Positions 22,930 to 34,708 are shown, counted from the first letter of the stretch. The stretch: 64,000 bases of DNA from Nelumbo lutea (GCA_022828595.1 JAKGHH010000002.1:83854076-83918075), one strand, 5' to 3'. The notes: generated by a model from the letters alone, not told the origin. Numbers and translations: made by a program.

Positions 22930-23039
22930 TAGCGTATCCAAGCGTTTCCATATTTTTTGTCCGTATCCATGTGTTTCCCAAGTGTATTCGTATCCTTATC
23001 CATATTTGTATCCAAGTTCCCGATACGATACTCGATACC
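22930..23039. repeat. GATAC/GTATC-rich short repeat
   Basis: CGTATCC, GTATTC and GATACGATACTCGATACC recur here on a background of short direct repeats. It resembles the interior of the MITE at 25379-25563, but no ends or target duplication were found. Confidence 0.35.
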
Positions 23040-24200
23040 AATACTTTGATCCTTGGGCCCATCTCATCTCTTTATCCCTTCCTCAAATGTCCCTTCCTCT
23101 TCCTTGGCATCCATATCCGCATTTTGGTTTATAATCTCTTGTTTCCTCTCTTCAATCCTTCCAAATTGTTGGATGTTCCATTCCTTTATCTTGGCCTTTA
23201 ATTCCTTTAATTTCCAATGGAACTTTGTTCCTTCCCAATTTACCCTGTCTTCTCATATCCATTTGTGCCATATATATTTGTCAACACCCATCCACTCTGT
23301 CTACACTTCATGGAAACTGTAAAGTTTCCAATAAGTTCTTCTGCTCTTTCCATCAACTCCTCATTCCACAAGGCCACCATTCCTCCTGAAGACCCCAAGA
23401 TGGACACATTGCCCAATTATAGCCCACCTTGCCTTTTATACACTTTAAGCCCACCTTTAGTCAAATCTTGCTAATTTAGATTCCTGGACAAGCACTGCAT
23501 CTTGATCTTCTTTCCTAAATACTTTATTATAGCCCTATTTCTTACATTCCCCAGCCCTCTCACATTCCATCTTAAGATCATCATTTAACTCACAATCAGT
23601 CCCCTTTTACTCTGCCCGGTACTTGTTGTTTCTTCTCCCCTTTCTCTCACTAAATTCATTATCCCCTTTTACATCAAGTTTTAGTCTTCCGGACTAACTT
23701 CCTTTTTCCTCACCTTTCCTTCATCCTTTCTTCTTCTTAGAAAGACTTTTAATTCATTTCGGTCTTTCTGGCTACACCCCAGTTTTCCTACAAAATCATC
23801 CATAAAATCTTCTCAGTTTCATTAATATTCTTACCTTCTTCCTTCTCCCTACCTCCCTCATCTCCATTCCCTCTACCCCTCATACTGGAAGTTGAATCTC
23901 CTCCATCCACCTTGCTGTTATTATAATCCTCCTCCAATTCCTTCCTTTTTAATTCCTCCAAAAGATTTTCTATTAATTCCCAATTTTTCCTTTCCCTTTC
24001 CTCATCACTCTCTTTTCCCAACTCCCTACCCACTTTTGTTCCTCCAGGCTTCTAGGCTTTGTGGCTTAACATCTACGTCGGAATTTGGAAGACAGGCTAC
24101 AGACACAGTACAAGGATTAGTAGTAGTACCAAAATCAGAATCAGAATTCACACCCATACCCAGGATGGGTAAGGAAGACAGCATGGGAACAACACTACAA
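23040..24200 (-). pseudogene. LINE fragment: ORF1 tail, endonuclease start, EN-RT linker
   Basis: Minus strand, right to left. An acidic/charged ORF1-like tail lies at 24033-23788 (EELKRKELEEDYN). An apurinic-endonuclease start reads MMILRWNVRGLGNVRNRA near 23590-23530. VLTNIYGTNGYE is near 23290, and the EN-RT linker KLKELKAKIKEWNIQQFGRI with a DAKEEE block is near 23215-23080. This order is typical of plant L1-type LINEs. The spacing between EN start and linker is far too short, so the middle of EN is deleted. RT is absent. Many stops. Confidence 0.7.
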
Positions 24201-24214
24201 ATAATAATATATAT

Positions 24215-24370
24215 TTATGTTCAACTAAAATTAAAATAGAATAATCTTTAAATTAGTATTTTATAAGCGTTAATGAAATGAATAATCTATCGAATCCACT
24301 AATTAACTTTTATATCTAAATATGTTTATTAATTTCAAGAAATTTATAGAAATAAAAGCACTAATAACAG
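24215..24370. repeat. Third partial copy of AT-rich repeat
   Basis: AAATTAGTATTTTATAAGCG, ATCGAATCCACTAATT and AATTTCAAGAAATTTATAGA match the 22030-22620 repeat in the same orientation. The LINE fragment between them probably interrupted the array. Confidence 0.5.
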
Positions 24371-24385
24371 TAGGCGTTATAGAGT

Positions 24386-24600
24386 TCATTGGACAATGTT
24401 CAACAACAAAGAGTGGGCGGGTTCTATGTTTGATGGGTTTAGTTCAGTCAAAGCAAAGACTACCCCTGTTTGTTCTATTGCCAAAAGCATACATTGTCTC
24501 CAACATTTAAAGTTGGTTCCGTTGAGAGGTTCAATCTTGGATAAATCTGGAACCATGGACAATATCCGGTTTTCCATTATAGCGGCAGTGGAGATAGGTT
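24386..24600 (-). pseudogene. Copia gag N-terminal fragment
   Basis: Minus strand, MVPDLSKIEPLNGTNFKCWR followed by QCMLLAIEQTGVVFAL. This matches the copia gag opening L-x-G-x-N-F-K-x-W-x-x-x-M-L of UBN2-type elements. No zinc knuckle, pol or LTR adjoins it. Confidence 0.6.
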
Positions 24601-25370
24601 CCATATGTGAACGTGGTTTTAAGACCATTGTAAATATAAATAAAGGGAGAGAATGGAACTTATTGTTTTGGCGCAAAACTGAACCGTTACAAGCTGTGAA
24701 ATATCTAGTCTGAGTTGCAAAACACTATGAAACACTCCTAGTCACTATCCTTTAAAACCACATTCACCTCTATGGTGCAACCAGAATTTATTAATTAGTT
24801 TTCAAGATGAAACATCCTACTGGCTTTTGGCAGACATGCACTTGCTTACCATTCCTCCTCGAATCGCTTTGGAAGATGCTTAGATTAGATGAATAGAGAT
24901 AGGAGTAGAGTTGTCTGTATTGTGTGTGTGTGTGTGCACACGCCGTTTGGTTGTCCAACTCTCTATTTATAGAGAATTTATAGACACATGAGTGGACACA
25001 AAAGTGCCCCAATAGAGAGAGAGGTATCTCTCCTGAACACTGGCAAGCACCTATTTGAAGATACATAAAGAAGAAGACAGCAATTTAAACCAAAGAACCG
25101 CTTAAATAGATTAAAAAACAGTTAGACAGGTTAAATAGTCGTAACTTAAACATTTAAATCAAAATTCATTTAAAAAGGATATGGTGTGGCTTGTGTACAC
25201 CCACACCTATGCCCTGATCTGGCTCAGACTGGCTCGATGCATGCACATTGTGAGAAGCACCTGCAATCCCCCACAAACATGTGAGAACAATGTATTGTGT
25301 ATTCACCTTCAATGGTTCTCTACCCAAAGCAATAACAAGTTAACTTATAAGCTGATGAACACCACCACTT
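24601..25370. other. Intron DNA with (TG)8 microsatellite
   Basis: A TG dinucleotide run is at 24921-24936 and a CTATTTATAGAGAATTTATA stretch follows. No gene or TE protein was recognised. Confidence 0.5.
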
Positions 25371-25378
25371 TTCCCAAG

Positions 25379-25563
25379 CAAGGTTCAAAATTTTGATACG
25401 ATACACCCCATATCGGGTGTATCGTATTGTATCGGTGGCTTAATGATACGCCCCTACAGGGGTCAGCTTGGGGTCTGACCTGGTTCAGGGGGTAGACCAG
25501 CCTTAGACCTGGTTCAGGGCGAGCTTCGATACAGGCCGATACACATCAATATTTTAAACCTTG
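25379..25563. mobile_element. Short hAT-like MITE rich in GATAC motifs
   Basis: A 185-bp insert with 19-bp terminal inverted repeats, CAAGGTTCAAAATTTTGAT on the left and CAAGGTTTAAAATATTGAT from the right, differing at two positions. The flanking 8-mers are TTCCCAAG (25371-25378) and TTCACAAG (25564-25571), a target duplication with one mismatch and of hAT length. The interior repeats GATACGATAC / GTATCGTATTGTATCG and two GACCTGGTTCAGGG blocks. No coding sequence. Confidence 0.75.
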
Positions 25564-25780
25564 TTCACAAGCAATGTGGGTCAAGGTGCTTTCACATGCT
25601 TCAAGAGGCTAGAATAAGAGGTAAAAATGAAAAACAAATAAGACAAGCATTCTTCATAAAGAGAGGGAAAGAATCATTTATTTTCAATCTTCCCTTGAAA
25701 ACCAAATAAATACAACATTCTACTTGTGTTTTGCTTAAGACTAGGTGGCACAACAGCTAACCCTATCCCATTCTCCTTAG

Positions 25781-26378
25781 CATAGTTGTCAAGGCACCGT
25801 TTGAGGCTTGCCTTGCCTAATCGCCAAGCAGTTTTGTACCATGTATTGTAAAATACTTTTTTTATTCTTTATTTTTTGACATTATAATTCTACAATAGGC
25901 ACTGTTAAACTAAAATATTCATTTTGTGTGTTTATATACTAATTTGTTTTTATTATTTTCTTATTTTTTAGGATTTAACCAATACAAACAATGCTAAATG
26001 CTGTATTGAACCCTCAAAGACTTTAAAATCTGAACCAATAAGGAAGAACTTAAAATTTTGTCTAATCAACACATTTTCTACTCTACTTTTTCTTTTTCTT
26101 CTTTTCCTATAACAAAAATAAGGGTTCAGCCCCTATATTTTTTGAATTTTCTTTTCCTTCTTTTTTTTTTCTTCTCATGAATATGTTGATTTTCCATACT
26201 TTAACATGAACTCTATACTTTTCTTATGAAAATTATGAATAATTATTAAGGAAATATGGCTGTGGTAGGAACTACCCTAGGATCTATGCTTTCTATATAA
26301 AAAATCCATCGTCTAGGTGATTAGCTGACAAGGCGCCCCCCTAACACCCAGCTTCACCTTGGCGCCTTGAAAACTATG
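25781..26378. mobile_element. hAT-like non-autonomous transposon, 598 bp
   Basis: The terminal inverted repeats are CATAGTTGTCAAGGC and (inverted) CATAGTTTTCAAGGC, one mismatch in 15. They are flanked by a perfect 8-bp direct duplication CTCCTTAG (25773-25780 and 26379-26386). Sub-terminal GGCGCC-type and AGGTGA motifs occur near both ends. The interior is AT-rich and non-coding. The 8-bp duplication indicates hAT-superfamily mobilisation. Confidence 0.88.
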
Positions 26379-26439
26379 CTCCTTAGTAATACATATGTAG
26401 TTATGGGCAATGCGGGCTGCTTAAAACAAATTAGTAAGG

Positions 26440-26680
26440 ATAAGGATATTACAAGTAAATATTCTTACTCCCATTGTCCATATGTGGGATCATTTTCTTG
26501 TGGCTCCACTTTTCTTCTTGGAAGGAACCATGGTTTGCCATGTCCTCCATTAGACATCTTAGCTGATTGGAACCACTCCAAAAAGTTGGTCCCTTCAAAT
26601 TTTTATAGTTGTTATTTGGGCGTTAGAACTCTCTCTGGTTCCTATATAGTAATTAGAATAAGTCTGAAAATCTTTAGAAT
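26440..26680 (-). pseudogene. Copia gag N-terminal fragment
   Basis: The minus strand gives KFEGTNFLEWFQSAKM, GGHGKPWFLPRRKVEP and DPTYGQWE, with stops just upstream. This is the order of the copia gag block (L-x-G-x-N-Y-x-x-W...G-K-x-G-Y-L-x-G...W-x-x-E-N) also seen in elements C, F and I. No LTR adjoins it. Confidence 0.5.
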
Positions 26681-26931
26681 TTTCTATCTTTCATCAAAAT
26701 GTTTTAACACCTCTTGCCAACCTCCAACAATCTTCTCATATTTTTGTGAACACTAGAACCCTAATAGGTCTGGTGGCAAAATAGAACCATCAAAAAATTT
26801 CAAAAAAAAAAAAAAGATATCTCTGAACATATAAAATTGTAAATTGAATTGCAAAAGATTCAGATATCTGCCATCGATCAAACTAAGCCAACTTCTATAG
26901 ACAGATCAAGTCTTCATTGAGCCAACAAAGA

Positions 26932-27274
26932 TGTTGAAGATTAATCAGTTTTATGATGTTTTTTATGAGTAGATGTTTTATGTTAGTTGTTAGACAGGAG
27001 GTGGGGACCACAGTAGTTATGTGAGTCCAAATTTTATTATGTTTTTGTGTCTTATATATGCTGTTTTATGTCTTGCCACCCTATAAGGGCATAGTTATCT
27101 TCGTACTGCTCTATTATTTTTAATATAAATAATAAGTGAAGGGGGTGGCCAGATTATTGCTCTCCTTTCTTTTCAACTTCTCTTCTTCTCTTCTTCTCTT
27201 CTTCTCCTTCTCTTCCTTCTTTCTTCAAGAAACTCCTTTTATTTCATATTTTTTAATTCAGTAAGCTTTCTTCT
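26932..27274 (+). repeat. 5' LTR of element C
   Basis: About 343 bp, ending just before the primer site. The expected terminal CA is not seen (CTTTCTTCT). It contains TTATATATGC as a possible TATA region and a long CTT-rich tract. Confidence 0.8.
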
Positions 27275-27286
27275 TGGTATTAGAGC
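27275..27286 (+). other. Primer binding site of element C
   Basis: TGGTATTAGAGC, one base different from the usual initiator-tRNA-Met complement TGGTATCAGAGC. Confidence 0.8.
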
Positions 27287-27774
27287 AGCGGCTAGGGTTT
27301 CTAGAAGCATTCTCATGCAGCCCTAGATCAGCCGACTGCAGGAAGTAATAAAGGGCTGACCGATCTACTGTAGATTGCCCAGTTCTTGGATTTTTTTGTC
27401 GGATCTAGTCATCCGGAAGGTGATCTATTCAACATCAAAATCAGGAAGAACTGGAGTACGGGGAAGAGACGTAGAAAAGTTGGACTCTTTGTTTTTTATC
27501 TAATCTTAGGTGCTTAGGTATTGTTAGCTTTCTTTTGATTTCCTAAAGAGTGCGGTTTGGTTTTTGGATTTTTCTGAGCCTCCTGGAGTGATCGATTCAC
27601 TCCTCTCTGTTGGGAGGCGTGGGGAGGAGAGAGATTTCTCTCCAGCCAGTGTTTTCTTCTTCTGGAAGGGTTTGTTTCTGTGTGTGTTATATTAAATTGT
27701 TTTTGGAAGGTTTCCATTCTATTTTTTCTTACTATTGAACTATTTGAAGTAAGGTGGAGAGTTGGAATACCGAG

Positions 27775-30700
27775 ATGAAATCTATCGGTACTGTGGGACT
27801 GGGTGTTGGAGGTAGTAATTATATTTTTGGGTCTGGGATCATTACTAAAGTAAAACTTGATGCACAATCAACTAAGATGGCTATTGGTGCCCATGGAAAA
27901 TTAGGGTATCTCACTGGGGAGGAGAAGAAACCTGATACAAACTCTTCCCGATGGGTGTAGGAGAATTACATGGTAATGTCCTGGCTGTGTAATTATATGT
28001 TACCTTATATTGCAAAAAATTTCCTATGGGCTAAACTGCTAAGGAGATTTGGGATGGAGTGACTGAAACCTACTCTCAGAAACAAAATGAAGCTAGAACC
28101 TATAAGTTAAGGAATTAGGTGATAAGTATGAAACAGGGAGAAAAACCTCTTGCTGTGTATTTCTCCATGCTGAAAACCCTATGACAGGAAATAGATCGCT
28201 TAGAAACTTTGATATGGAAAAGTGTAAATGATGCAACAACCTATCACAAACTAGTAGAAAGGAATAGGGTTTTTGAGTTCTTGGTAGGACTGAACCCTAA
28301 ATTCGATATTGCTAGGCAGCATATTCTTTCTAGGGAGGGTGTGACACTCTCTCAAGCCTATGCCTTTGTCTTTGGAGAGGGGAGTAGGAGGAATGTAATG
28401 CTGAGACAGCCTGGGATTGACTAGTCGGCTATGGTTGGTACAACAAAACCTAAGCTGAATGGAGATAGGGGGAGTAATGAGACTAGAAGAGAAGATAAGA
28501 AGGACTTGGTGTGTGATTATTGCAAGAAGCCTAAGCATACCAGGGACACTTGCTGGAATCTTCGTTCAAATCTTATGCCTGCCCAGATAAAGAACAAGAA
28601 GGGAAAAAATGCAAATGCAACCATTACAAGAGACTCGCTAGTCCCTCTTTCCCAAACGGATTAGGAATCCATTGCAGTAGCTGTAGTGAGGATAGAATTG
28701 GAGAGGTTTTGACAACTTATGAGTAAGAAAGATTTACCCAGCATTAGCCTTCCAGATGGACAGCAGAATGCAGAAGCCAGATACACCTCTTCCTTTGCAC
28801 ATAGAGGTAGTTCATATGCAACTGCAAATCTTGCATCCACTTCAGGTAAGGAGGGACCTTCCTGGATTATAGACTCTGGAGCATCTGAGTACATGACTAA
28901 TGCTCCTACCTTTTTCAGTTCCTATTAGTCTCTACCGCAGATGGTTCACATATTCCCATTATTGGGAAAGGGACAGTTAGAGTGACCAATGATATAACTC
29001 TGTCTTCGGTTTTACATGTCCCTAGACTTCATACCAACCTACTGCCCTTTGGTTCTTAGACAAAGAATTTGAATTGTTCTGTGACCTTTCTTCTTAGTAA
29101 TTGTGTTTTGCAAGATCTGGAGTCAAAGAAGATGATTGGGAGTGGTCGTGAGGTGAATGGACTCTACCTTCTGGATGAAATTCCGAGACATCAGGGCCAT
29201 CATGTTAGCAACAATAGTGGTAGTGGGTCAAAGTCAGAGAACCAGATTGTGCTAGAGCACAATCGTTTGGGACACCTTTCTTTTGGTTCTTTGAAATGTC
29301 TTTTTCCCAAAGTTGTTTGAGTTTGTTCAGTTATCTACTTTGGAGTGTGAGAGTTGCCAGTTAGGAAAGCATTGTAGATAGTCTTTTAAACCAAGTAATA
29401 AAAGAAGTACTTTTGCTTTTAATATTGTTCACACTGATGTACGAGGGCCATATCATATCCCTTCCATAGGAGGATTCCGGTACTTTCTCTTGTTTGTGGA
29501 TGATTGTACATGATGTTCATGGATATATTTGATGAGATCACGTGATGAGGTTCCTAACTTGGTACGACAGTTCCACCAGATGGTTCTCACACAATTTGGG
29601 GTGAGAACTAAGGTTTTTAGATCAGATAATGCCAGAGTACTTTGAAAAGGACCTGACTACATATTTCCTAGAACATGGGGTAATTTATCAGAGCAGTTGT
29701 ACATATACACCACCACAGAATGGAGTTGCTGAGAGAAAAAACACACACATTGTGGATGGAGGTGGCAAGGAGTCTTATGGTGTATGCTTTAGTTCCTGTG
29801 CAGTTCTGGGAAATGTAGTTCTTATAGCCATGCATTTGATTAACCGTCTTCCTTCACGGGCTTTGGGATTTAAGGTGCCATTTAGTCTGCTTTTTCCAGA
29901 TGGGGAGATATTTCATATACCTCTAAGGGTTTTTGGGTGTGTTTCCTTTGTTCATATTCTTGGACCTCATCGCAATAAATTGGATTGTAAGGCCAAGAAA
30001 TGTTTTTTTCTTGGGTATGCTCAGAACCAAAAGGGGTTTTGCTGTTATGACCCAGTGTCAAGGAGTAGATTTGTCACAATAGATGTTACCTTCATTGAAT
30101 CCACCTTCTTCTTCTTGAATGGTTCTCCTTAGGGTAAGAGTTTTGGGGAGGAGAACTCAGAATTTGTTCCACATCCTGTTTCTTTGGTGCCTTCATCAGT
30201 TCAATCAGTACCTTCATCAGTTCAGCCAGCACCTCCATTAGTTCAGCCAACACCTGCACCTCCAGTTTTATTACCTAAGCCACTACGAGCAGCCTCACAA
30301 AAATATCCGCGCCGACAGATGATGGTTGACTCCACACCACTCTCTATCAGTCCTTGAAACTCCAGATTCGACGGATATAGTTCCAGGTATTCTTCTTGAG
30401 CCTGAGCCTGTTTTGTTTTCTGATGATAATGTTCCTATCCCTAACACCAGTGTTGCAACTAATCCCATTGACCTTGATCTTCCCATTGCACTTCGTAAGG
30501 GGAATAGAAAGTGTACAGCCCATTGCATTTCACACCGTCTTTCCTACAATGCCTTGTCACCCTCCTACCGTGCTTTTCTTTCTTCCCTGGATTCTGTGTC
30601 TATACCCAAGAATGTTATTGAGGCTCTCTCCAAACCTGAGTGGAAAACAACCTTGCAAGATGAGATGGATATTTTGGTTAAAAACCAAACGTGGCAAGAT

Positions 30701-32069
30701 AGAGAGGAGATAGTCGGATGTAGATGGGTATTCACAGTGAATTATAGAGCTGATGGCAAGATAGAGAGGTACAAGGCAAGGTTGGTAGCAAAAGGGTATA
30801 CTCAAACCTACGGTGTTGATTATCTAGAAACCTTTGCACTAGTAGCTAAGATGAGTTCAGTTCATATCCTTTTATCTCTAGCAGCCACCTATTCATGGCC
30901 CTTGTTCCAACTTTATGTCAAAAATGCTTTTCTCAATGGTGACTTACAGGAGGAGGTATATATGGACATTCCAGCAGGCTTTTATGAAAATATTGGTAAA
31001 GGAAAGGTGTGCAGACTCAGAAAATCTCTATATGGACTGAAACAGTCACCTAGGGCTTGGTTTGACAAGTTCAGAGGGGCACTCATCCATTTTGGATACA
31101 CACAGTTTGATCACACTCTCTTTGTGAAGAGGAGAGATGCTTTGGTGTCAATTTTGATTGTGTATGTGGATGATATAGTGGTGACAGGAAATGATCTGGA
31201 GGAGATTATGATCTCAAAAAATCATTGCAGCAAGAATTTGAGATCAAAGATCTTGGTGAGCTCAAATACTTCTTGGGGATTGAAGTTGCATGATCCAAGC
31301 ATGGGATCTTTATTTCACAGAGGAAGTATGTATTTGACATATTGCGGGAGACTGGGAAGCTAGGGACCAAACTAGCAAACACTCCTATTGATCTAAATCA
31401 CATAATTAATGGTGTGGATGGTGAGTTGGTAAAAGATGTGGGGAGATATCAAGGAATCGTGGGTCGACTACTATATTTGTCCATGACGCGACTAGACAAT
31501 TGTTATGCTATCAGTGTTGTGAGTCAATACATACATGCACCTCGGGTTCAGCACTGGGAAGCTATTGAGAGGATACTTGCAAATCTGAAAAAGCACCTGG
31601 CAGAGGAATTTTTTTCTCAAATCATGAGAATTTGAAGATAGAGTCCTATACAGATACAGATTGGTCAGGATGCTTTGATGACAAGAGGTCTACATCAGGA
31701 GTGTTGTGGCAAGGTCAAGTGCAAAGGCTGAGTATAGATCCATGGCTCATGGTCTCTCAGAACTTCTTTGGGTTAGATCTCTTTTCATTGAGATTGGGGT
31801 GGAAACAGCAGAACCTATAATGTTATACTGTGACAATCAGGCTGCAATCAATATTGCTCACAATCCAATTCAGCATGATAGGACAAAACACATTGAAGTT
31901 GATAGACACTATAAGAGAAAGGGTAACAACCGGAGAAGTCTGTTTGCCTTATGTCTCTTCAGAGTTGCAGCTGGCTGATGTTCTCACTTAATGGGTGGCA
32001 AAGAACAAGCTTGAACATGATCTGCACGAGTTGGGAATGTGTGACATTTACTCCCAACTTGAGGGGTAG
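27775..32069 (+). pseudogene. Heavily broken copia gag-pol of element C
   Basis: Gag fragments lie at 27775-27960 (GAHGKLGYLTGEEKKP) and 28209-28424. The CCHC knuckle CDYCKKPKHTRDTC is near 28520 and the protease WIIDSGASEYMT near 28865. GAG-pre-integrase (NRLGHLSFGSLK) is near 29265. The integrase is broken by stops, but IFHIPLRVFGCVSFVHI and YTPPQNGVAERKNTH are recognisable at 29629-30132. The RT frame 30326-31363 carries YGVDYLETFALVAKM and an intact YVDD at 31163-31174. It then frameshifts into RT C-terminus/RNase H (31342-31978), which has a deletion around the SGxC motif. The start is taken at ATG 27775 because the gag homology begins there. Confidence 0.85.
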
Positions 32070-32300
32070 TGTTGAAGATTAATCAGTTTTATGATGTTTT
32101 TTATGAGTGGATGTTTTATGTTAGTTGTTAGATAGGAGGTGGGGATCACAGTAGTTATGTGAGTCCAAATTTTATATTGTTTTACTGTGTCTTATATATG
32201 CTGTTTTATTGCTCTCATTTCTTTTCAACTTCTCTTCTCTTCTTCTCTTTCTCTTTTCCTTCTTTCTTTTCATATTTTTTAATTCAGCAAGCTTTCTACA
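32070..32300 (+). repeat. 3' LTR of element C, internally deleted
   Basis: 231 bp, ending CTTTCTACA. Relative to the 5' LTR it skips from GCTGTTTTAT straight to TGCTCTC, losing the central ~100 bp at a shared TTAT. It also has a shorter CTT tract. Confidence 0.82.
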
Positions 32301-33069
32301 AAAAAAGTCCAAACCGTATTTTGCTGTATTTTCCAACTGTGAAAGGAAGACAAGTATGAAACCATCAATGATCAACCAAACTACCAGATAATAATCTCAA
32401 AGTTAATCTAAAATTGAACTCATCAAAGTCATTCCTGTTCTTGTGCTGGTATGGACCTTACAGCCTGCTTATGTCATCTCATGGCATGCTGACATCAGCA
32501 GGTCTGCTTGCAAATGATGATCAGAAGAACTTGAAAAATAGTTTGCTGATTTGAAGAGAAAGATTGGAGGCTGGGGCATGTAATAGGTTTGAGAATTTGT
32601 CTTAATTCTTACACCCTCTATTCATTAACTTCTATATTTAAAATTTGAACTACAATAATGCCCCTTAATTAGAGCCTAAATTTGCACCTCCTTGCACGTT
32701 AAACATGTTAATACTACCAATTCCTTGAGTTTTAACAAAATCCATGTTTCCAGGAAATTTCCTCGATTTCTTTAGGTTTTCCAAATATAGTGAGACTTCA
32801 AATATCCCTGAATTTTCCTATCTCAACATGGTTATATGTTTGTTGATATTGAAATTACAATAGAAAAAGAACAACATATATGTATAGTTTACAAAACTCA
32901 CCTTTTTGTTGTATTGCCATTTTCTTCTATGTACATTATATTCTTTACTGTCAAGAAAAAAAATCCCATCAAACCATAAATGCTGGCATGCGTTTTTTCT
33001 CTTATTTTGATTTTATCTAATACAATTTGATAACTGAGATAATTGTAAAATTCTGTGCTAACTATGCAG
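32301..33069. other. Apyrase intron up to exon 33070, nothing recognised
   Basis: AT-rich intron sequence after element C. A pyrimidine-rich stretch and CTATGCAG form the acceptor at 33069. No TE protein or repeat seen. Confidence 0.5.
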
Positions 33070-33243
33070 TTTTAAGTTCTAGTGAGGGCATTATGGAGAA
33101 TCCCTGCATCCCAAAAGGGTATAGTCAGAAACTCAATCAAGCTGAGATTAATACAAGTGATGGAAAACAATTGGCATCACAGTCAGCAGGAAACTTTTCT
33201 GCATGTAGATCTGAAGCTTTGGCATTATTACAGAAAGGAAAAG
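33070..33243 (+). CDS. Apyrase internal exon with conserved Cys region
   Basis: A 174-bp exon completing the split codon from 21709 and then reading LSSSEGIMENPCIPKGYSQK and later AGNFSACRSEALALLQKGK. The N-P-C-x-P-x-G-Y and G-N-F-x-x-C-R-x-x-A-L-x-L-L-Q-x-G-K blocks are diagnostic of plant apyrases. The two cysteines belong to conserved disulfides of the C-terminal lobe. Acceptor TATGCAG ends at 33069 and donor GTAAGA starts at 33244. It ends one base into a codon. The family continues with a Cys-x-x-x-x-C block that I did not find anywhere up to 64000, so the next intron exceeds 30.7 kb or the gene is truncated. Confidence 0.88.
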
Positions 33244-33447
33244 GTAAGATCTGTTTTTTGTAATCAAGTATGATGATTTTCTAAATTGTTATGGTGTTTT
33301 CCTTTAATCACTTGGTATTGACAATGGTTCCAATAGGAAAAAGCATTTTCATTTTATAGATCTCTTTGCTAGTAATAGATCATGCAAAAGATTTGCTATT
33401 GCTTTTTAGGGATAATTGTTGAATGATGATGGCTCTATCAAAAGAAG
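33244..33447. other. Start of the >30-kb apyrase intron
   Basis: Unremarkable AT-rich sequence between the splice donor and the left target site (AGAAG, 33443-33447) of element E. Confidence 0.5.
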
Positions 33448-33739
33448 TGTTATAATTCGGCCTGCCTTTGAGTCCTGTTTGTATGTTAACAGTCACGAAG
33501 AAAGAGGAAGAAAGAAGGAAGAAAGAGAGAGAGAGAAAGGAGAAAAGGCGAGAAGAAAAGTCTGGTTCGAATTAGGGAAAAAATCACTCTCCCATTCGGC
33601 TAGACATGTTTTTGTATTATTAATATAATGGAAAAGACACAAGTGCCCTTATTTAAGTAAGGGACACTAGTTCTAACATAATATTACAGATCAACAAACT
33701 CAACATAAGTATAAAGACAGAAATACCCTTACGCTAACA
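33448..33739 (-). repeat. 3' LTR of element E
   Basis: 292 bp. The purine tract on the element strand (GAGGGGGAG) abuts at 33740-33748. Confidence 0.94.
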
Positions 33740-34708
33740 CTCCCCCTCAAGCTGGTGAGTATATATCATATAATCCCAGCTTGTTACATATGTAGTCCAC
33801 TCTTCCCTGACTCAACCCTTTTGTAAATAAGTCTGCCCACTGGTTTCCCGTATTAACGTATGCAGTGTCTATCACTCCATTCAGCACCTTCTATCTCACA
33901 AAGTGATAGTCAACCTCAATGTGCTTGGTTCTTTCATGAAACACCGGATTAGAAGAAATATGAATTACAGCCTAATTGTCACAATAGAGCTTCATTGGAA
34001 TACTAATGTCGTACCCTATCTCCTGTAGAAGGTTCTTTAGCCACACTAATTCACAAGTAGTATGTGCCATAGCTCTATATTCTGCCTTTGCACTGCTTCT
34101 TGCCACGACTGTTAGCTTCTTACTTTCCCATGTCACTAGATTACCCCCAGAAAAGTGCAATAACCTGTGGTAGATTGCCTATCAGACATAGAACCGGCCC
34201 AGTCAGCATCAGTATACCCTTTTATTTCAAGTTTTCCACCACTTTTGTATATCAAACCACGACTAGGGGCTCCTTTTAAATACCTCACAATTCTTAGAAC
34301 CACATTCCAATGAGGAACTAGAGGTTTCTGCATGAACTGACTTACCACACTAACCGCAAATGAAATGTCTGGCCGAGTAATGGTTAGGTAGTTCAGTTTA
34401 CCTACAAGTCACCGGTATCTGCCAGGGTCTTCAAACACTTCACCCATATCACTGCTCAGCCTAGTATTTGTTTCCATAGGTGTCTCAGTTGGTTTAACAC
34501 CTAACAAACCTATTTCTTCCAGCAAATCAAGCACATATTTCCTCTGACACAAATTAATACCATGCTTAGATCTTGCTACCTCTATGCCCAAGAAATATTT
34601 CAATTTACCAAGGTCCTTTGTCTGAAAATGTTCCTATAGAAAAGTCTTCAACCTGTCAATGCCCATTTTATCATTCCCGGTAATGACAATATCAACTACA
34701 TACACCAC

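Larger units (their letters stand above)
26932..32300 (+). mobile_element. Copia retrotransposon C, older and coding-dead
   Basis: LTRs begin TGTTGAAGATTAATCAG at 26932 and 32070. A variant primer site (TGGTATTAGAGC) follows the left LTR, and a gag-pol remnant and a weak purine tract (GAGGGGTAG) precede the right one. The flanking 5-mers AAAGA and AAAAA are only an imperfect target duplication. The 3' LTR lacks about 100 bp present in the 5' LTR. Many stops make this an older insertion than A, B or D. It lies in the 11.4-kb apyrase intron, sense to the gene. Confidence 0.85.

Noticed and set aside
7090..33243. Apyrase segments as a processed pseudogene
   Set aside because: They are separated by introns with consensus splice sites and correct phases, so they are parts of an intron-bearing gene, not a retrocopy.
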